Assembly: GCF_051652165.1 (NCBI RefSeq)
Contig: NZ_JBOFTR010000008.1
Span: 1 to 64,000 of the forward strand
Source: Plesiomonas sp051652165
Lineage (GTDB): Bacteria > Pseudomonadota > Gammaproteobacteria > Enterobacterales > CAMTGL01
Reading direction: 5' to 3'
Length of the DNA stretch: 64,000 nucleotides
Of the stretch, positions 1 through 9,811 are shown one piece after another. The translations under genes were made by a program, and so were the position numbers. Numbering within the stretch: the stretch's first letter is position 1; each line of letters starts with the position of its first letter. The notes beneath the pieces were generated by a model. The model did no database searches. It had not been told where the DNA came from and saw only the letters and a list, made by a program, of their open reading frames with translations.

Positions 1-7
1 AAGAATT

Positions 8-127
8 TGCCTGGCGGCGATAGCGCGGTGGTCCCACCTGACCCCATGCCGAACTCAGCAGTGAAACGCCGTAGCGCCGATGGTAGTGTGGGGTCTCCCC
101 ATGCGAGAGTAGGGAACTGCCAGGCAT
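8..127 (+). rRNA. rrf: 5S ribosomal RNA
   Basis: The 120-nt sequence is nearly identical to the enterobacterial 5S rRNA from memory. It begins TGCCTGGCGG, ends CTGCCAGGCAT, and the two ends pair to form helix I. The 16S and 23S genes must lie left of the window. A rho-independent terminator follows 11 nt downstream, so this is the last gene of the rRNA operon. Confidence 0.97.
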
Positions 128-138
128 CAAATAAGTAG

Positions 139-166
139 AAAGCCCATCCGAAAGGATGGGCTTTTT
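139..166 (+). terminator. rRNA operon terminator
   Basis: An 11-bp stem (AAAGCCCATCC / GGATGGGCTTT) with a GAAA tetraloop is followed by a T run. It lies directly after the 5S gene and has the classical intrinsic terminator form. Confidence 0.9.
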
Positions 167-273
167 GCGTTTGTGAATTTAGGTGTGTGGAATAGTCTAG
201 TTTTATCCACATTGACGATGCTCCATTCTTGCTTAATACTATCAAATGGATTTTAGTCTTGTGTATATCGCAT

Positions 274-303
274 AAAAAAATCCCTCAGCAAGCTAAGGGA
301 TTT
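274..303 (-). terminator. Terminator of the chitobiose cluster
   Basis: On the minus strand the stem AAATCCCT / AGGGATTT with a 10-nt loop is followed by a run of T. It lies 25 nt past the stop codon of the phosphohexomutase gene, the last gene of the minus-strand cluster. Confidence 0.8.
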
Positions 304-327
304 AATGACATGGTCTGTAATAGCGGT

Positions 328-1740
328 TTAGATTTGTAAAAAGTCTTTCATTTGATTGAGGACTTCCTCTGCGCGTTCTTTACAATCCATCTCGGCAAAA
401 ATACGTAATAGCGGCTCTGTACCTGAGAAACGGGCAATAATCCAACCACTGTTTTTGAAGTAAACCTTGGCCCCATCAGCATAGCTGACTTTATCTATCT
501 CATATTTAAACTCAGGCAGCGCTTTATCAGTATAGATTTTGGTATATAAACGCGGCTTATCAGCAGCTTTGAATGTGCAGTCACCTTCAGCGGTATAGCA
601 ATAACCGTATTCATGGTAAATTTCACTGAGTAACTCAGAGAGTTTTTTACCACTCACACTCATCAATTCGACTAGAAGGCTTGCCGCAAAAATACCGTCT
701 TTACCTTTGATATGTCCGCGAATCGTTAAGCCACCACTGCTCTCACCACCAATCAAAGAATCTTGTTCTTCCATTTTGGCACTGATATGTTTAAATCCGA
801 CGGGGACTTCGTAACATTGCTCACCAAAACTTGCCGCTATTTTATCCAGTAAATGGGTCGTCGCTACGTTACGTACCACAGATCCTTTCCAGCCTTTATA
901 TTTGAGCATGTAGTAATACAAGAGCGCGAGGATCTCATTAGGATGAATAAAATTGCCTTTCTCATCAATGATACCGAGTCTATCGGCATCACCATCTGTG
1001 CCGATACCGATATCATAGCCTTGCTCAACAACCATTTCGGTTAAACGACTCAATGTATGTGCGCTGGGTGATGGCAGTTTTCCACCAAAAAGAGTGTCAT
1101 GTCGGTCATTGATGACGTCTAAGTCACAGCGGGCACTGATGAGAACCGTCTGTAAGCAGGTTTTAGAAACACCGTGCATAGGATCAAGCAGAACTTTTAG
1201 ATGACTATTTTTGATAGCTTCCATATCAATAGCATTAATAATGGAGTCAATAAAGTCATTGGTAGGGTCAAATAATTCAATCAAGCCTTGTGCCACAGCT
1301 TCATCAAAATCAATGGTTTGAACATTATCAGCGGTTAATTGATTGGCCAGCAGTTCTACTTGCTGAGTTTCTATCTCATTTGCATCACGCCCACCAAGAG
1401 CAAATACTTTGACACCGTTATAATCGGCTGGATTATGACTTGCTGTGATACATGCACTTAACGCCGTTTTAAGTTGTTTGGCTGCAAACATGATCATTGG
1501 AGTTGGCGCATATTTTTTAACAAAATAGACTTTGATGCCATTAGCGGCGACAACTTGTGCCATCCATTTTGAGGCTTTATCGGATAAAAACCGACGATCG
1601 AAACCGACTACAAAGCCTTTATCTTGCTGGCCTTGCTCTTTAATCATATTTGCCAATGCTTGGCTAACTCGCTCAACGTTGGCTTTGGTAAATTCTTCGC
1701 CAATAAATGCACGCCAGCCACCGGTTCCAAAATGGATCAT
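328..1740 (-). CDS. Phosphohexomutase, probable GlcNAc-1-P mutase
   Basis: This 470-residue protein belongs to the alpha-D-phosphohexomutase superfamily. Four family signatures are visible: the phosphoserine loop TASHNPADYNG (Ser101), the metal loop DGDADRLGI, the sugar loop GGESSGG and the phosphate-binding RFSGTEPLLRI near the C-terminus. The frame is open for 17 more codons upstream, but the ATG at 1740 has GAGGAG seven bases before it and gives the usual N-terminus HFGTGGWR, so it was chosen. As last gene of the chitobiose cluster, directly after the chitobiose phosphorylase that releases GlcNAc-1-phosphate, it most likely converts that product to GlcNAc-6-phosphate. The superfamily call is firm; the substrate is inferred from context and the Vibrio cluster. 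Confidence 0.9.
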   Translation of the reverse strand: MIHFGTGGWRAFIGEEFTKANVERVSQALANMIKEQGQQDKGFVVGFDRRFLSDKASKWMAQVVAANGIKVYFVKKYAPTPMIMFAAKQLKTALSACITASHNPADYNGVKVFALGGRDANEIETQQVELLANQLTADNVQTIDFDEAVAQGLIELFDPTNDFIDSIINAIDMEAIKNSHLKVLLDPMHGVSKTCLQTVLISARCDLDVINDRHDTLFGGKLPSPSAHTLSRLTEMVVEQGYDIGIGTDGDADRLGIIDEKGNFIHPNEILALLYYYMLKYKGWKGSVVRNVATTHLLDKIAASFGEQCYEVPVGFKHISAKMEEQDSLIGGESSGGLTIRGHIKGKDGIFAASLLVELMSVSGKKLSELLSEIYHEYGYCYTAEGDCTFKAADKPRLYTKIYTDKALPEFKYEIDKVSYADGAKVYFKNSGWIIARFSGTEPLLRIFAEMDCKERAEEVLNQMKDFLQI

Positions 1741-1800
1741 GATGGTACTCCTCTGTCCGTGAAAGTAGTAAGGGGTGATCGTATCGATCACCCCTTGAAA

Positions 1801-4203
1801 TTATCCCATTATGACAATGACATCATGCACTGAACCTTCAACTTGTGCCGGAATTGCACCGTTGATGCTGTTGCCGTTAAGTGTGATAGATTTAATACCT
1901 TTACTGACATGCTCTGGGTTTTGCACGTGAATATTAAAGGTCGCACCTCGCCACTGGCGTTGAATACGGAATTCAGGCCAACTTGTTGGAATACATGGGT
2001 CGATAATCAGGCCATCAAAGCTTAAACGCACCCCTAAGATCCAGTTAGTGGCAGCAAAATAGGCCCAGCCAGATGATCCTGTTAACCAAGGATGATTGGC
2101 TTTACCGTGCGATGTGTGATCTTTACCCATGACAAATTGAACATAGGAGTAAGGTTCGGCAATACGCGTTTCAATCTGATCATTTTGGTTGTACGGCAGC
2201 AAAGCATCATAATATTTCATGGCTTGATCGCCGCGGCCAAGTTTAGCTTCTGCAACCCATGCCCAAGGGTTTGGATGTGAGAATATCGCGCCATTCTCTT
2301 TTACGCCCTGATAAACACGGGTGACAAAGCCAATATCATCATTAGGTGTGGCAAAAGAGGGCGCATTAAGGTGTAAACCCCACGGGGAGTAGAGATACTC
2401 ATCTACGGCATCCATGGCTTTGGTGGCACGCTCAGTATTAGCAACCCCTGAAACGACCGCCCAAGTATTTGATTCTAGATGTACTTTACCTTCGATTTGC
2501 TCTTGAGTGCCGATTTTTTCACCGGTTTTGGTGATGCCGCGAATATACCATTCGCCATCCCACAAATTCTCTTCACAGGCGATTCGCACATCTTCTGCCA
2601 TTTGGCTATAACGCTCTGCATCACCTTCACGGCCAAGGAATTTAGCTGCATCAATGAATGCATCAAGCGCCCAGTAATGCAGGAACGATACCATGGCACT
2701 TTCACCACCACCTAAGTTTAGGCAGTCATTCCAGTCGGCACGTAAGCCTTTACAAATACCGGTGCTGCCGACATATTTGGCTGAGAAATCAAGGATTTTA
2801 GTCAGGTGCTCATACACAGTGCCTGAGCCACCATCAGCATAATTGACTACTTCATCAAAGAATGCCGTCTCACCGGTTTCCATCACATAACGGCAAACGG
2901 TGGGAACTAACCAGAGTGCATCATCTGAACAGGTGTCTTCTAAACCGTGGATCATGTCATCGGCATTTGGGGTTGGGACAACAGTTGGTGATTTATATGC
3001 CGGTGCATTACTCTTATTAGGATCAAACCAAGCAGGATCAAATAAGTGCAGGCCGTAACCCTCTTTGACTTGGCCACGCAATAGTTCAATCAGGCGTTGT
3101 TTCGTTTTGACTGGATTGGTGTGTGGAACGGCCATCGCATCTTGTGCGGTATCACGATAACCTAATCCGGTACGTCCACCAACTTCGATAAATGAGGCAA
3201 AGCGTGACCATACAACACAGGTTTCAGCTTGATAAAGTGTCCATGTATTTAACATGGTATCAAGGCCTTCATGCGGTGTCTGACACTGGAATTTTTCGAC
3301 ACGTTGTGTCCAATGTTGTTTGATTTCGGCAAATGCGGCATCAACGTTGGCTAAATTGCTGTATTTTTCTTTTAATTGCTGACCGGCTTCCATATCACCG
3401 ATACCGAGCATATAAACAAAGCGTACTTCTTCACCCGGTTGCAGAGTAAAGGCTTTGTGCAATGAACCACAGTGGTTACCGGTTTTCTCAAAGCTGTTCG
3501 AGCAGCATCCGCGCTCTACTGCAATAGGTTTAGACTCATCACGATATGCACCGAGGAATTTGTCACGTAGCCCATCAAAGCTGTCTGGGGTAAAGCTAGA
3601 GGCAAAGAAGTAATAACCGGTTTCTTTGCTCGGGTTATAGAACAGATCATATTCAAGCACGCCAGCATCATAACGTGTTCCTGCTGAATACAGGCTCATT
3701 TGATGGTTCTGATTATCAGAGGTGATGTGGCTAAAAGAGAACTCGACAAATGAGAATGCGCTGAGAGTTCGCGGTGTTGTACCGGTATTTTTAAGGGTGA
3801 TATCCCACAATTCAACGTTGTCATTGACCGGAACAAACAGTGTTTTCTTGGCATCAATACCATTGTATTGACAAGAGAATTTTGAATAGGAAAGACCATG
3901 GCGGCACTCATATTGTGCTTGTTCTAAGTCTTTACCTACCGGTTGCCATGAAATAGACCAATAATCACCGCTCTGATCATCTCGCAGGTAAACATAGTGA
4001 CCTGGGCGATCAAATGTTGCATTTGGGCGGAATTTTGTCACTCGGTGATATTCGGGTGATTTATAGAAAGAATAACCACCGGCATTGTGAGAAATTACCG
4101 TACAGAAATCGTTCACCCCTAAATAGTTAGTCCACGGCGCAGGCACATCGGGACGGGTGATGACATATTCCCTGTTGTCATTATCAAAGTAACCGTATTT
4201 CAT
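1801..4203 (-). CDS. chbP: N,N'-diacetylchitobiose phosphorylase (GH94)
   Basis: This 800-residue cytoplasmic protein has the length and layout of GH94 chitobiose phosphorylases: an N-terminal beta-sandwich, a helical linker and an (alpha/alpha)6 barrel. It would split diacetylchitobiose with phosphate into GlcNAc-1-phosphate and GlcNAc. The conserved motif RADWNDCLNL contains Asp490 and Asp493; the latter aligns closely with the catalytic acid reported near residue 492 in the Vibrio enzyme, from memory. There is no signal peptide, so it acts on imported sugar. It lies between the GH20 hexosaminidase and the mutase, which fits a phosphorolytic route. Cellobiose phosphorylase is the nearest alternative, but the neighbours favour chitobiose. 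Confidence 0.92.
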   Translation of the reverse strand: MKYGYFDNDNREYVITRPDVPAPWTNYLGVNDFCTVISHNAGGYSFYKSPEYHRVTKFRPNATFDRPGHYVYLRDDQSGDYWSISWQPVGKDLEQAQYECRHGLSYSKFSCQYNGIDAKKTLFVPVNDNVELWDITLKNTGTTPRTLSAFSFVEFSFSHITSDNQNHQMSLYSAGTRYDAGVLEYDLFYNPSKETGYYFFASSFTPDSFDGLRDKFLGAYRDESKPIAVERGCCSNSFEKTGNHCGSLHKAFTLQPGEEVRFVYMLGIGDMEAGQQLKEKYSNLANVDAAFAEIKQHWTQRVEKFQCQTPHEGLDTMLNTWTLYQAETCVVWSRFASFIEVGGRTGLGYRDTAQDAMAVPHTNPVKTKQRLIELLRGQVKEGYGLHLFDPAWFDPNKSNAPAYKSPTVVPTPNADDMIHGLEDTCSDDALWLVPTVCRYVMETGETAFFDEVVNYADGGSGTVYEHLTKILDFSAKYVGSTGICKGLRADWNDCLNLGGGESAMVSFLHYWALDAFIDAAKFLGREGDAERYSQMAEDVRIACEENLWDGEWYIRGITKTGEKIGTQEQIEGKVHLESNTWAVVSGVANTERATKAMDAVDEYLYSPWGLHLNAPSFATPNDDIGFVTRVYQGVKENGAIFSHPNPWAWVAEAKLGRGDQAMKYYDALLPYNQNDQIETRIAEPYSYVQFVMGKDHTSHGKANHPWLTGSSGWAYFAATNWILGVRLSFDGLIIDPCIPTSWPEFRIQRQWRGATFNIHVQNPEHVSKGIKSITLNGNSINGAIPAQVEGSVHDVIVIMG

Positions 4204-4239
4204 GTAAAAACCATCCTTTAAAGTAACGTTCTCTCACAC

Positions 4240-6189
4240 CTAAAATTGGCGGTAATTAATGCCATGTCTATCGAGCAAAGGCCGATGAGCTTGCAGTCGT
4301 TGCAAAAAATCGTGCCAGTTACGGATATGTTTTTGACTCCATGCCGCTTCAGACAGAGCCAGTAAGCGTGGATAAAGCATGTAATCGATGCGATTTTGAT
4401 TATTAATTTGTTCGCACCATAATGCAGCTTGGAGGCCTAGTACATGTTCACGTAATGGCGAGTCAGAAGGAAGATCTGACAGAGGCTCATAATGATAAGC
4501 TTGTTCCAAATTTAGATTGCCGGCCCAATCTACTCCCGGTTCAGAGGGGTCTTTACTCTGTGCAAAGTCGAGATAGGTATAAGGTGCCGGTTGCATGATG
4601 ACGTCATACCCCTGTGTTATACATTCAGCGCCTGCGGCTTCGCCTCGCCATGAAAAAATGATGGTTTGTTTGCTGACTTTGTTACCATCGGTGGCCTCTT
4701 CCCAGCCCATCATGCGTTTTCCATGCGCCTTAAGTTGCTGTTCGATGTAACGCAGCAGATGCCCTTGTAACTCTTTGGGAGATTGATAGTTATGTTGCTG
4801 CATCATGGCAAGACAGGCTGGGCTGTCAGTCCACACTCCCTCGGGGACTTCATCAGCACCGATATGGACATACGGCGCTGGAAATAGTGCACAGACCTCA
4901 GCAAATACAGTATCTAAAAATGTGTAGGTACTTTGTAGTGCAGGAGAGAGGATATTGTCGTTATAGTATTGAATGCTGCGATACTGTGAGTGGTCTGTTG
5001 GATCGCGTAGCAGTTCGGGCAATGCTAAAATAGCGGCTCGACAGTGTCCTGGGATATCGATTTCCGGAATAATCATGATGCCACGAGCCTGCGCATAGGC
5101 GATGACATCGCGGATTTCAGCTTGGGTATAAAAACCACCATGGCGAGTGGAAAGCTGTGTATATTGCGGGGCGATGACCTCATCTGGCCCGCGCCATGCA
5201 CCGACATGGGTTAATTCTGGGTAGGCTTTAATCTCAATTCGCCAGCCCTCATCATCGGTTAAGTGCCAGTGGAAGGTATTAAATTTGTAATAAGCGAGCT
5301 GGTTAATTAGACGCTTAATGGTGCTAATAGTGTGGAAGTGGCGACCGCAATCGAGCATCATTCCGCGATATGCAAAGCGAGGCTTATCATGAATTTCAAC
5401 AGAGTGGATGGGGTAAACATGCTGCTTACTGTGCGCTGGCATAGCGGGAATACACTGCAATAAGCTAGCAGTAGCATGGATAAAACCGACAACCGAGTTT
5501 GCGCTCAGTGTGATGCCTGATGCATCAATAACCAGAGTATAAGCAGCATCAGGCAGGGTAGTATCACGTAGAAAAACGATTTGCCCTTCTGTTTTTCTTG
5601 GTAAAGGCAATCCACAGCGTGCAGAGGCTTCTTCTTGTAACCACTGCATGGCGATTTCAGCGAGTGTGTCAGATTGCCCTATGGCGCTCATCTCACCCAG
5701 CATAAATGTAGACTCTCCCCATGCACAGTGCTGTGGCACGGGAATAATGCCCTGTTTAGCACTGACTGTTGGCAGAGAGTCAGCTAATGGCGCTTCAGCG
5801 AGTGCCAGATCAAATGTGCCAATGTGGATGGGATAACGTATTTTCGTGGTAGCGTTATCATCTCTCTTGTTATCTATTTTGGTCAGTTCCAGGTAGGCAT
5901 CACCAAAACCATCACTGCTGTAGTGAAGAGGCGCTGTACCCAATTCAAATTCAAAGCTAAATGTTCCACCGGCAGCAAGGGAGGGATTACCGTTGGGAGT
6001 AAAGCGACAAAAACTACCTATTTGCTCGATCTTTCCAGACTGCACGGTAGCAGGGTTGATTAAACGGCAAATAGAAAAGCAACAGATCCAATCTGTTATG
6101 GGATGTTCTGAGTGATTGAGAATAGTGGCCCTAAACCCACAATAGGGTGGGTTTACGTGAACAGTAGCAAGCTCAAGTTGTAAATTCAT
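4240..6189 (-). CDS. Beta-N-acetylhexosaminidase (GH20)
   Basis: This 649-residue enzyme would remove terminal GlcNAc residues from chitooligosaccharides. The GH20 catalytic domain occupies roughly residues 260-630 and contains FHWHLTDDEGWR and the catalytic pair Asp446-Glu447 in HIGADEVPEG, where the Asp orients the substrate acetamido group and the Glu is the acid. The first 250 residues form the accessory domains common in this family. No signal peptide is visible, so the enzyme is probably cytoplasmic and degrades imported oligomers. It sits 13 bp after the kinase gene and 36 bp before chbP, in one transcription unit. Family membership is clear; preference for chain length cannot be read from sequence. 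Confidence 0.93.
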   Translation of the reverse strand: MNLQLELATVHVNPPYCGFRATILNHSEHPITDWICCFSICRLINPATVQSGKIEQIGSFCRFTPNGNPSLAAGGTFSFEFELGTAPLHYSSDGFGDAYLELTKIDNKRDDNATTKIRYPIHIGTFDLALAEAPLADSLPTVSAKQGIIPVPQHCAWGESTFMLGEMSAIGQSDTLAEIAMQWLQEEASARCGLPLPRKTEGQIVFLRDTTLPDAAYTLVIDASGITLSANSVVGFIHATASLLQCIPAMPAHSKQHVYPIHSVEIHDKPRFAYRGMMLDCGRHFHTISTIKRLINQLAYYKFNTFHWHLTDDEGWRIEIKAYPELTHVGAWRGPDEVIAPQYTQLSTRHGGFYTQAEIRDVIAYAQARGIMIIPEIDIPGHCRAAILALPELLRDPTDHSQYRSIQYYNDNILSPALQSTYTFLDTVFAEVCALFPAPYVHIGADEVPEGVWTDSPACLAMMQQHNYQSPKELQGHLLRYIEQQLKAHGKRMMGWEEATDGNKVSKQTIIFSWRGEAAGAECITQGYDVIMQPAPYTYLDFAQSKDPSEPGVDWAGNLNLEQAYHYEPLSDLPSDSPLREHVLGLQAALWCEQINNQNRIDYMLYPRLLALSEAAWSQKHIRNWHDFLQRLQAHRPLLDRHGINYRQF

Positions 6190-6202
6190 GATAAATACCG
6201 TC

Positions 6203-7093
6203 TTAGTTCGACATAACTGCCGATTGCGCTAAATGTTGCTGTGCATACAGAATTGCGCCATCAATGGCATCTTGTTTTGGTGTCTGTAAGCGTGCCTGAT
6301 AGCTTGATTGCAACCACGGTTGAATGTATTTACCGATGCTGCCCATCAGTGCCACGTTGTCGGCCCCTTTTTTGTGCAGAGCATCGAGTAACATTTCAAT
6401 ATCACGGGCTGTACTGTTAAGTAGCTGATGGGCCAGATAATCACCTTGTGCGGCAAACTGGAAAATCATTGGTGAGAATGCGGCATAGTCACGTGGCCTA
6501 GCCGTTTTTGACCAGCTGACGATGCTGTCAATGTCGAGATCAAACTGGCTAAAAATGGCTTCGGCAAGTGTTGAAGCGGCGGTAATTCCCTCAATAGAAA
6601 GCAGAGCTTGTTGGATACAGGCTAAACCAAGACGTGCACCACTTCCCTGATCAGAGATGGGGAACTCATGTCCACCGAGAGTGGTTATTTGGTGGTGTTG
6701 ATAAATCAAGCCACAAGAGCCGGTTCCGGCAATCAGCACTGCACCATCATTGCCACCCCAAGCACCTAAACAGGCCGCCAGAGCATCGGTAATCAGCACT
6801 TGGCGTGCGTATGAAGTTGGCAGGCGATTGAAGGTATCTTGTGCTGATTTGTGTTCCGCACCTGCTAGCGCAAAGCAAACATGCATACGTTGGTAGTCAC
6901 GCACGGAGAGCCCAGCTTGCTGGGTGGCATCGCCAATGGCGTGCTGAACAGATTGCATTGCAATTTCAGCACCCAGAAGAATATTGGCGCTGCCTGCATG
7001 GCCTTCGCCCAATGTATTTCCCTGCTGATCACGGATCCGTGCACGGCAACTGGTACCGCCACCATCTACGCCGACAAACAAAATATCAGACAT
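6203..7093 (-). CDS. gspK: Glucosamine kinase, BadF/BcrA ATPase family
   Basis: This 296-residue protein has the ASKHA fold signatures of small sugar kinases: phosphate-1 motif VGVDGGGTSCRARI at the N-terminus and IAGTGSCG in the middle. In Vibrio cholerae the gene at this place in the cluster (VC0614, from memory) encodes an ATP-dependent glucosamine-specific kinase, so phosphorylation of glucosamine, and possibly GlcNAc, is the likely role. The ATG at 7093 has AAGGAG seven bases upstream. Its first 8 bp overlap the end of the GH9 gene, which suggests translational coupling and matches release of free glucosamine by that enzyme. A GlcNAc kinase function is the main alternative. Confidence 0.85.
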   Translation of the reverse strand: MSDILFVGVDGGGTSCRARIRDQQGNTLGEGHAGSANILLGAEIAMQSVQHAIGDATQQAGLSVRDYQRMHVCFALAGAEHKSAQDTFNRLPTSYARQVLITDALAACLGAWGGNDGAVLIAGTGSCGLIYQHHQITTLGGHEFPISDQGSGARLGLACIQQALLSIEGITAASTLAEAIFSQFDLDIDSIVSWSKTARPRDYAAFSPMIFQFAAQGDYLAHQLLNSTARDIEMLLDALHKKGADNVALMGSIGKYIQPWLQSSYQARLQTPKQDAIDGAILYAQQHLAQSAVMSN

Positions 7094-8804
7094 GCGAAGA
7101 CTCCTTAAACATTACGGTGATAGCAAAGAGATACCAGCTTGCATGGGGGATCCACTGTTCGCCCCAGCGCCAGTTTTGCATGATATCGTCAGCATAAGCG
7201 GCAGGTTTAAAATCGAGATCCGCTTCATCCTCAAACCCTGCAGTGATCCCATTGCAGACGCCCCCTTTGGCACTTGGGTAGGCATCAAGATAGGTTGGGT
7301 TGTTGTGGCCAGCCCCCTCTAACATGCAGATATCAAAAGGGTTTAATCCTAAAATCCAATCTAATGCATGGGTCGCATAGTGTTTAATTGCATGCGTCAG
7401 TTGTGGGTTGCTCTCAGTATTGAGATAAGGGCGGGCGAGCATAGCCATACAACTTAGTGAGCCTAAACGGGCATTTTCGCCCTGCCACCAATAACCACTT
7501 TCATTATCGTGCGGGATAAAAAAGCTGCTGCGTTTGGCGCTCTGAACCCCTTTTACATATTGGCGCGGGTAACCAAATGGGTTAAAAATTTGCTGTGTTA
7601 ATGCCAGTTCGCTCTGTATTGCCTGTTCGATGACCTGTTGTAACTGAACGGTTTGAGCTGGCAATGCGCTGTGCTGTAAATGGTAAGTGAGAGCAATAAC
7701 TGGCAGACCGGCATCAGAGGCGTGATAAAACGGCCGCTCACCGTGCTCATCAGAAGACCAAAAGTGAGATTGAAGGTGATCGCTTTTTTGTCGGGTAGAC
7801 AAACGCTCGGCCCAGTAATGGCACTCTTGCTGTATGCGTTGATCACGTGTTGCTCGGTAGAGTGCGGTGGCTGCCAGCAGTGCACAATACTCATCAATGA
7901 TGTTCTCTTGCCCATCATCAAGATAGTGGGTGTTGTATTCACGTAGATGCCAGTATCCGCTCAATGCTGTGCGTAGATAAGTACCCTGATCATACTCTCC
8001 GTGTCGTGTCTGCCGTGCGGCTTCCGCCAGTGCAGCAATTGCTACTCCACCACCTTGGCGGAAACCGGCTTGCCACTGATCTGATTTATGCCCACTTTGT
8101 GTTGCATAACTGCAGATGTGGCGCTGTTCCGGCTGCTTACTCCAGCGATCAAACACTGTCATGTAGAAGTAACCTTCAGGCGCTTGCATTCTGACTAGAA
8201 AGTCAGCGCCATACAGGGCTTCATCAAGCATGCGGTGATACAGGTTTTGAATTTTTAAGCGGGTATCATCGGCCAGAATTTCTGCGGCACGAAACATATT
8301 CCATGCAACCAGAGGGATCTGCTGTGGATTCATGTGGTTAGCAAAAGATAGGTGACTGAGATACTTACTCACATCACCAGAGGCATCATACCAACCGCCA
8401 TGCAGATCAACCGGAGCTTTCTCTGGATGATCAAAGAAAATAGCCTGTTGATCTTGCTGATCATAGCGACCACTGCAACGCTGGGATTTAAAATAGTTCA
8501 GCACATCAGACAGAGTGTTTTGTAGATAAAGGCCTTCACCAATCTCAAAAGTGTGTGATCTGAACGTTCCCAGTGACAGGTAAAAATGCCCATTATATTG
8601 GTAATCAGAAAAATTGAGGGTATAGAAATAGCGATCTTTCCACCCCTGAACTGAGCCTTGCTGTTCAATGGCGACCTGACATACCACAACATTGTCTTCA
8701 GCTCGGTGAAGACAGGCTTGCTGGCCGCGCAGACCAGACGGTGCTTGTAGCACCGCCTGTTTTGCGCCGTGCCGCTCGTAGCCGAGATGGTTTACTAGCA
8801 GCAT
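7086..8804 (-). CDS. GH9 exo-beta-D-glucosaminidase (endoglucanase-like)
   Basis: This 572-residue cytoplasmic protein begins with an Ig-like domain (about residues 1-90) followed by a GH9 (alpha/alpha)6 barrel. Typical GH9 segments are DLHGGWYDASGD near residue 140, with the catalytic base region, and the late helices around DWILGLNPF. Annotation pipelines tend to call it endoglucanase, but a cluster homologue in Photobacterium was reported to be an exo-beta-glucosaminidase, which fits the glucosamine kinase gene that overlaps its 3' end. An ATG two codons upstream (8810) abuts the AAGGG ribosome site directly, whereas the ATG at 8804 is six bases from it, so the latter was chosen. It follows the ABC ATPase gene by about 10 bp. 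Confidence 0.85.
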   Translation of the reverse strand: MLLVNHLGYERHGAKQAVLQAPSGLRGQQACLHRAEDNVVVCQVAIEQQGSVQGWKDRYFYTLNFSDYQYNGHFYLSLGTFRSHTFEIGEGLYLQNTLSDVLNYFKSQRCSGRYDQQDQQAIFFDHPEKAPVDLHGGWYDASGDVSKYLSHLSFANHMNPQQIPLVAWNMFRAAEILADDTRLKIQNLYHRMLDEALYGADFLVRMQAPEGYFYMTVFDRWSKQPEQRHICSYATQSGHKSDQWQAGFRQGGGVAIAALAEAARQTRHGEYDQGTYLRTALSGYWHLREYNTHYLDDGQENIIDEYCALLAATALYRATRDQRIQQECHYWAERLSTRQKSDHLQSHFWSSDEHGERPFYHASDAGLPVIALTYHLQHSALPAQTVQLQQVIEQAIQSELALTQQIFNPFGYPRQYVKGVQSAKRSSFFIPHDNESGYWWQGENARLGSLSCMAMLARPYLNTESNPQLTHAIKHYATHALDWILGLNPFDICMLEGAGHNNPTYLDAYPSAKGGVCNGITAGFEDEADLDFKPAAYADDIMQNWRWGEQWIPHASWYLFAITVMFKESSHV

Positions 8805-8813
8805 GGACATCCC

Positions 8814-9800
8814 TTATGCGAAAAGGTGGCAACGAACAAAGTGGTTACTGCCAAGCTGAGTAATCCCCGGCAATGCATCGGTGCATTTTGCAGTTGCATG
8901 GGTACAACGTGCAGCAAATGGGCAGCCGATACTGTCAGGTGTCCAGAGCGGTATTTCACCTTTCTCACCTTCGAGTTGGGCATGAATACTCTTGCTTGGA
9001 TCGGGAACCGCAGAGATGAGTAACCGAGTATAGGGGTGCTGAGGGTGATGGATCACCTCTTCGGTATCACCCCATTCAACCATATGACCAACATACATAA
9101 CGGCAATATCTTCTGCCAAATAGCGGGCAGTAGCGATATCGTGGGTGATGTACATCATGGCCATCTGATTTTCATGCTTCATCTCTTCGAGCAGGTTTAA
9201 AACACCGGCACGGATAGAAACATCAAGCATCGACGTTGGCTCATCAGCCAAGATGACATCCGCTTCCACAGCCAAATTACGGGCGATATTCACCCGCTGA
9301 CGCTGGCCACCGGAAAGCTGGTGGGGGTATTTCTCGGCGGTCGCTTTTGCTGGCACTAACCCAACTTGTTCAAGTAGTTGGTATACACGTTCACGGCACT
9401 CTTTCTCGCCATGTACTTTTTTATGCAACAGCAGAGGGCGGGCTATATGGTGATAAATATTATGTGTCGGATTAAGCGATCCAAATGGATCTTGCCATAC
9501 CATTTGAATGCCTGCGCGGTACTCAAGCATTTCAGAGCGTGATTTAATCTCTTTAATATCACGCCCTTTATAGGTAATTTTACCGGCTGTTTGGGTATAC
9601 ATTTTTGAGATAATACGGGCGGTTGTACTTTTGCCTGACCCCGATTCACCTACTACGGCCAGTGCACGGCCACGGTATAATTTAAATGATACATCATTGA
9701 GCGCACGCATCATCGGTTTTGCTAAGGCGTGGCTATTAATCGGGAAATCTTTGACGATCCCTTTTCCTTCAATAATGGGTAGATCAACAATATTGGTCAT
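8814..9800 (-). CDS. Oligosaccharide ABC transporter ATPase (OppF/DppF type)
   Basis: This 328-residue ATPase powers the importer encoded upstream. Walker A GESGSGKST lies at about residues 51-59, followed by the signature LSGGQRQRV, Walker B VILADEPTSMLD and the H-loop THD. The C-terminal extension with the Cys-rich segment CPFAARCTHATAKC is the Opp/Dpp-type domain. It is the second of two ATPases, as usual in this transporter family, which handles peptides and also chito- and cello-oligosaccharides. The ATG has AAGGAG seven bases upstream and lies 11 bp after the first ATPase gene. Specificity for chitooligosaccharides is inferred from the neighbouring genes. Confidence 0.93.
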   Translation of the reverse strand: MTNIVDLPIIEGKGIVKDFPINSHALAKPMMRALNDVSFKLYRGRALAVVGESGSGKSTTARIISKMYTQTAGKITYKGRDIKEIKSRSEMLEYRAGIQMVWQDPFGSLNPTHNIYHHIARPLLLHKKVHGEKECRERVYQLLEQVGLVPAKATAEKYPHQLSGGQRQRVNIARNLAVEADVILADEPTSMLDVSIRAGVLNLLEEMKHENQMAMMYITHDIATARYLAEDIAVMYVGHMVEWGDTEEVIHHPQHPYTRLLISAVPDPSKSIHAQLEGEKGEIPLWTPDSIGCPFAARCTHATAKCTDALPGITQLGSNHFVRCHLFA

Positions 9801-9811
9801 GGCTTAACTCC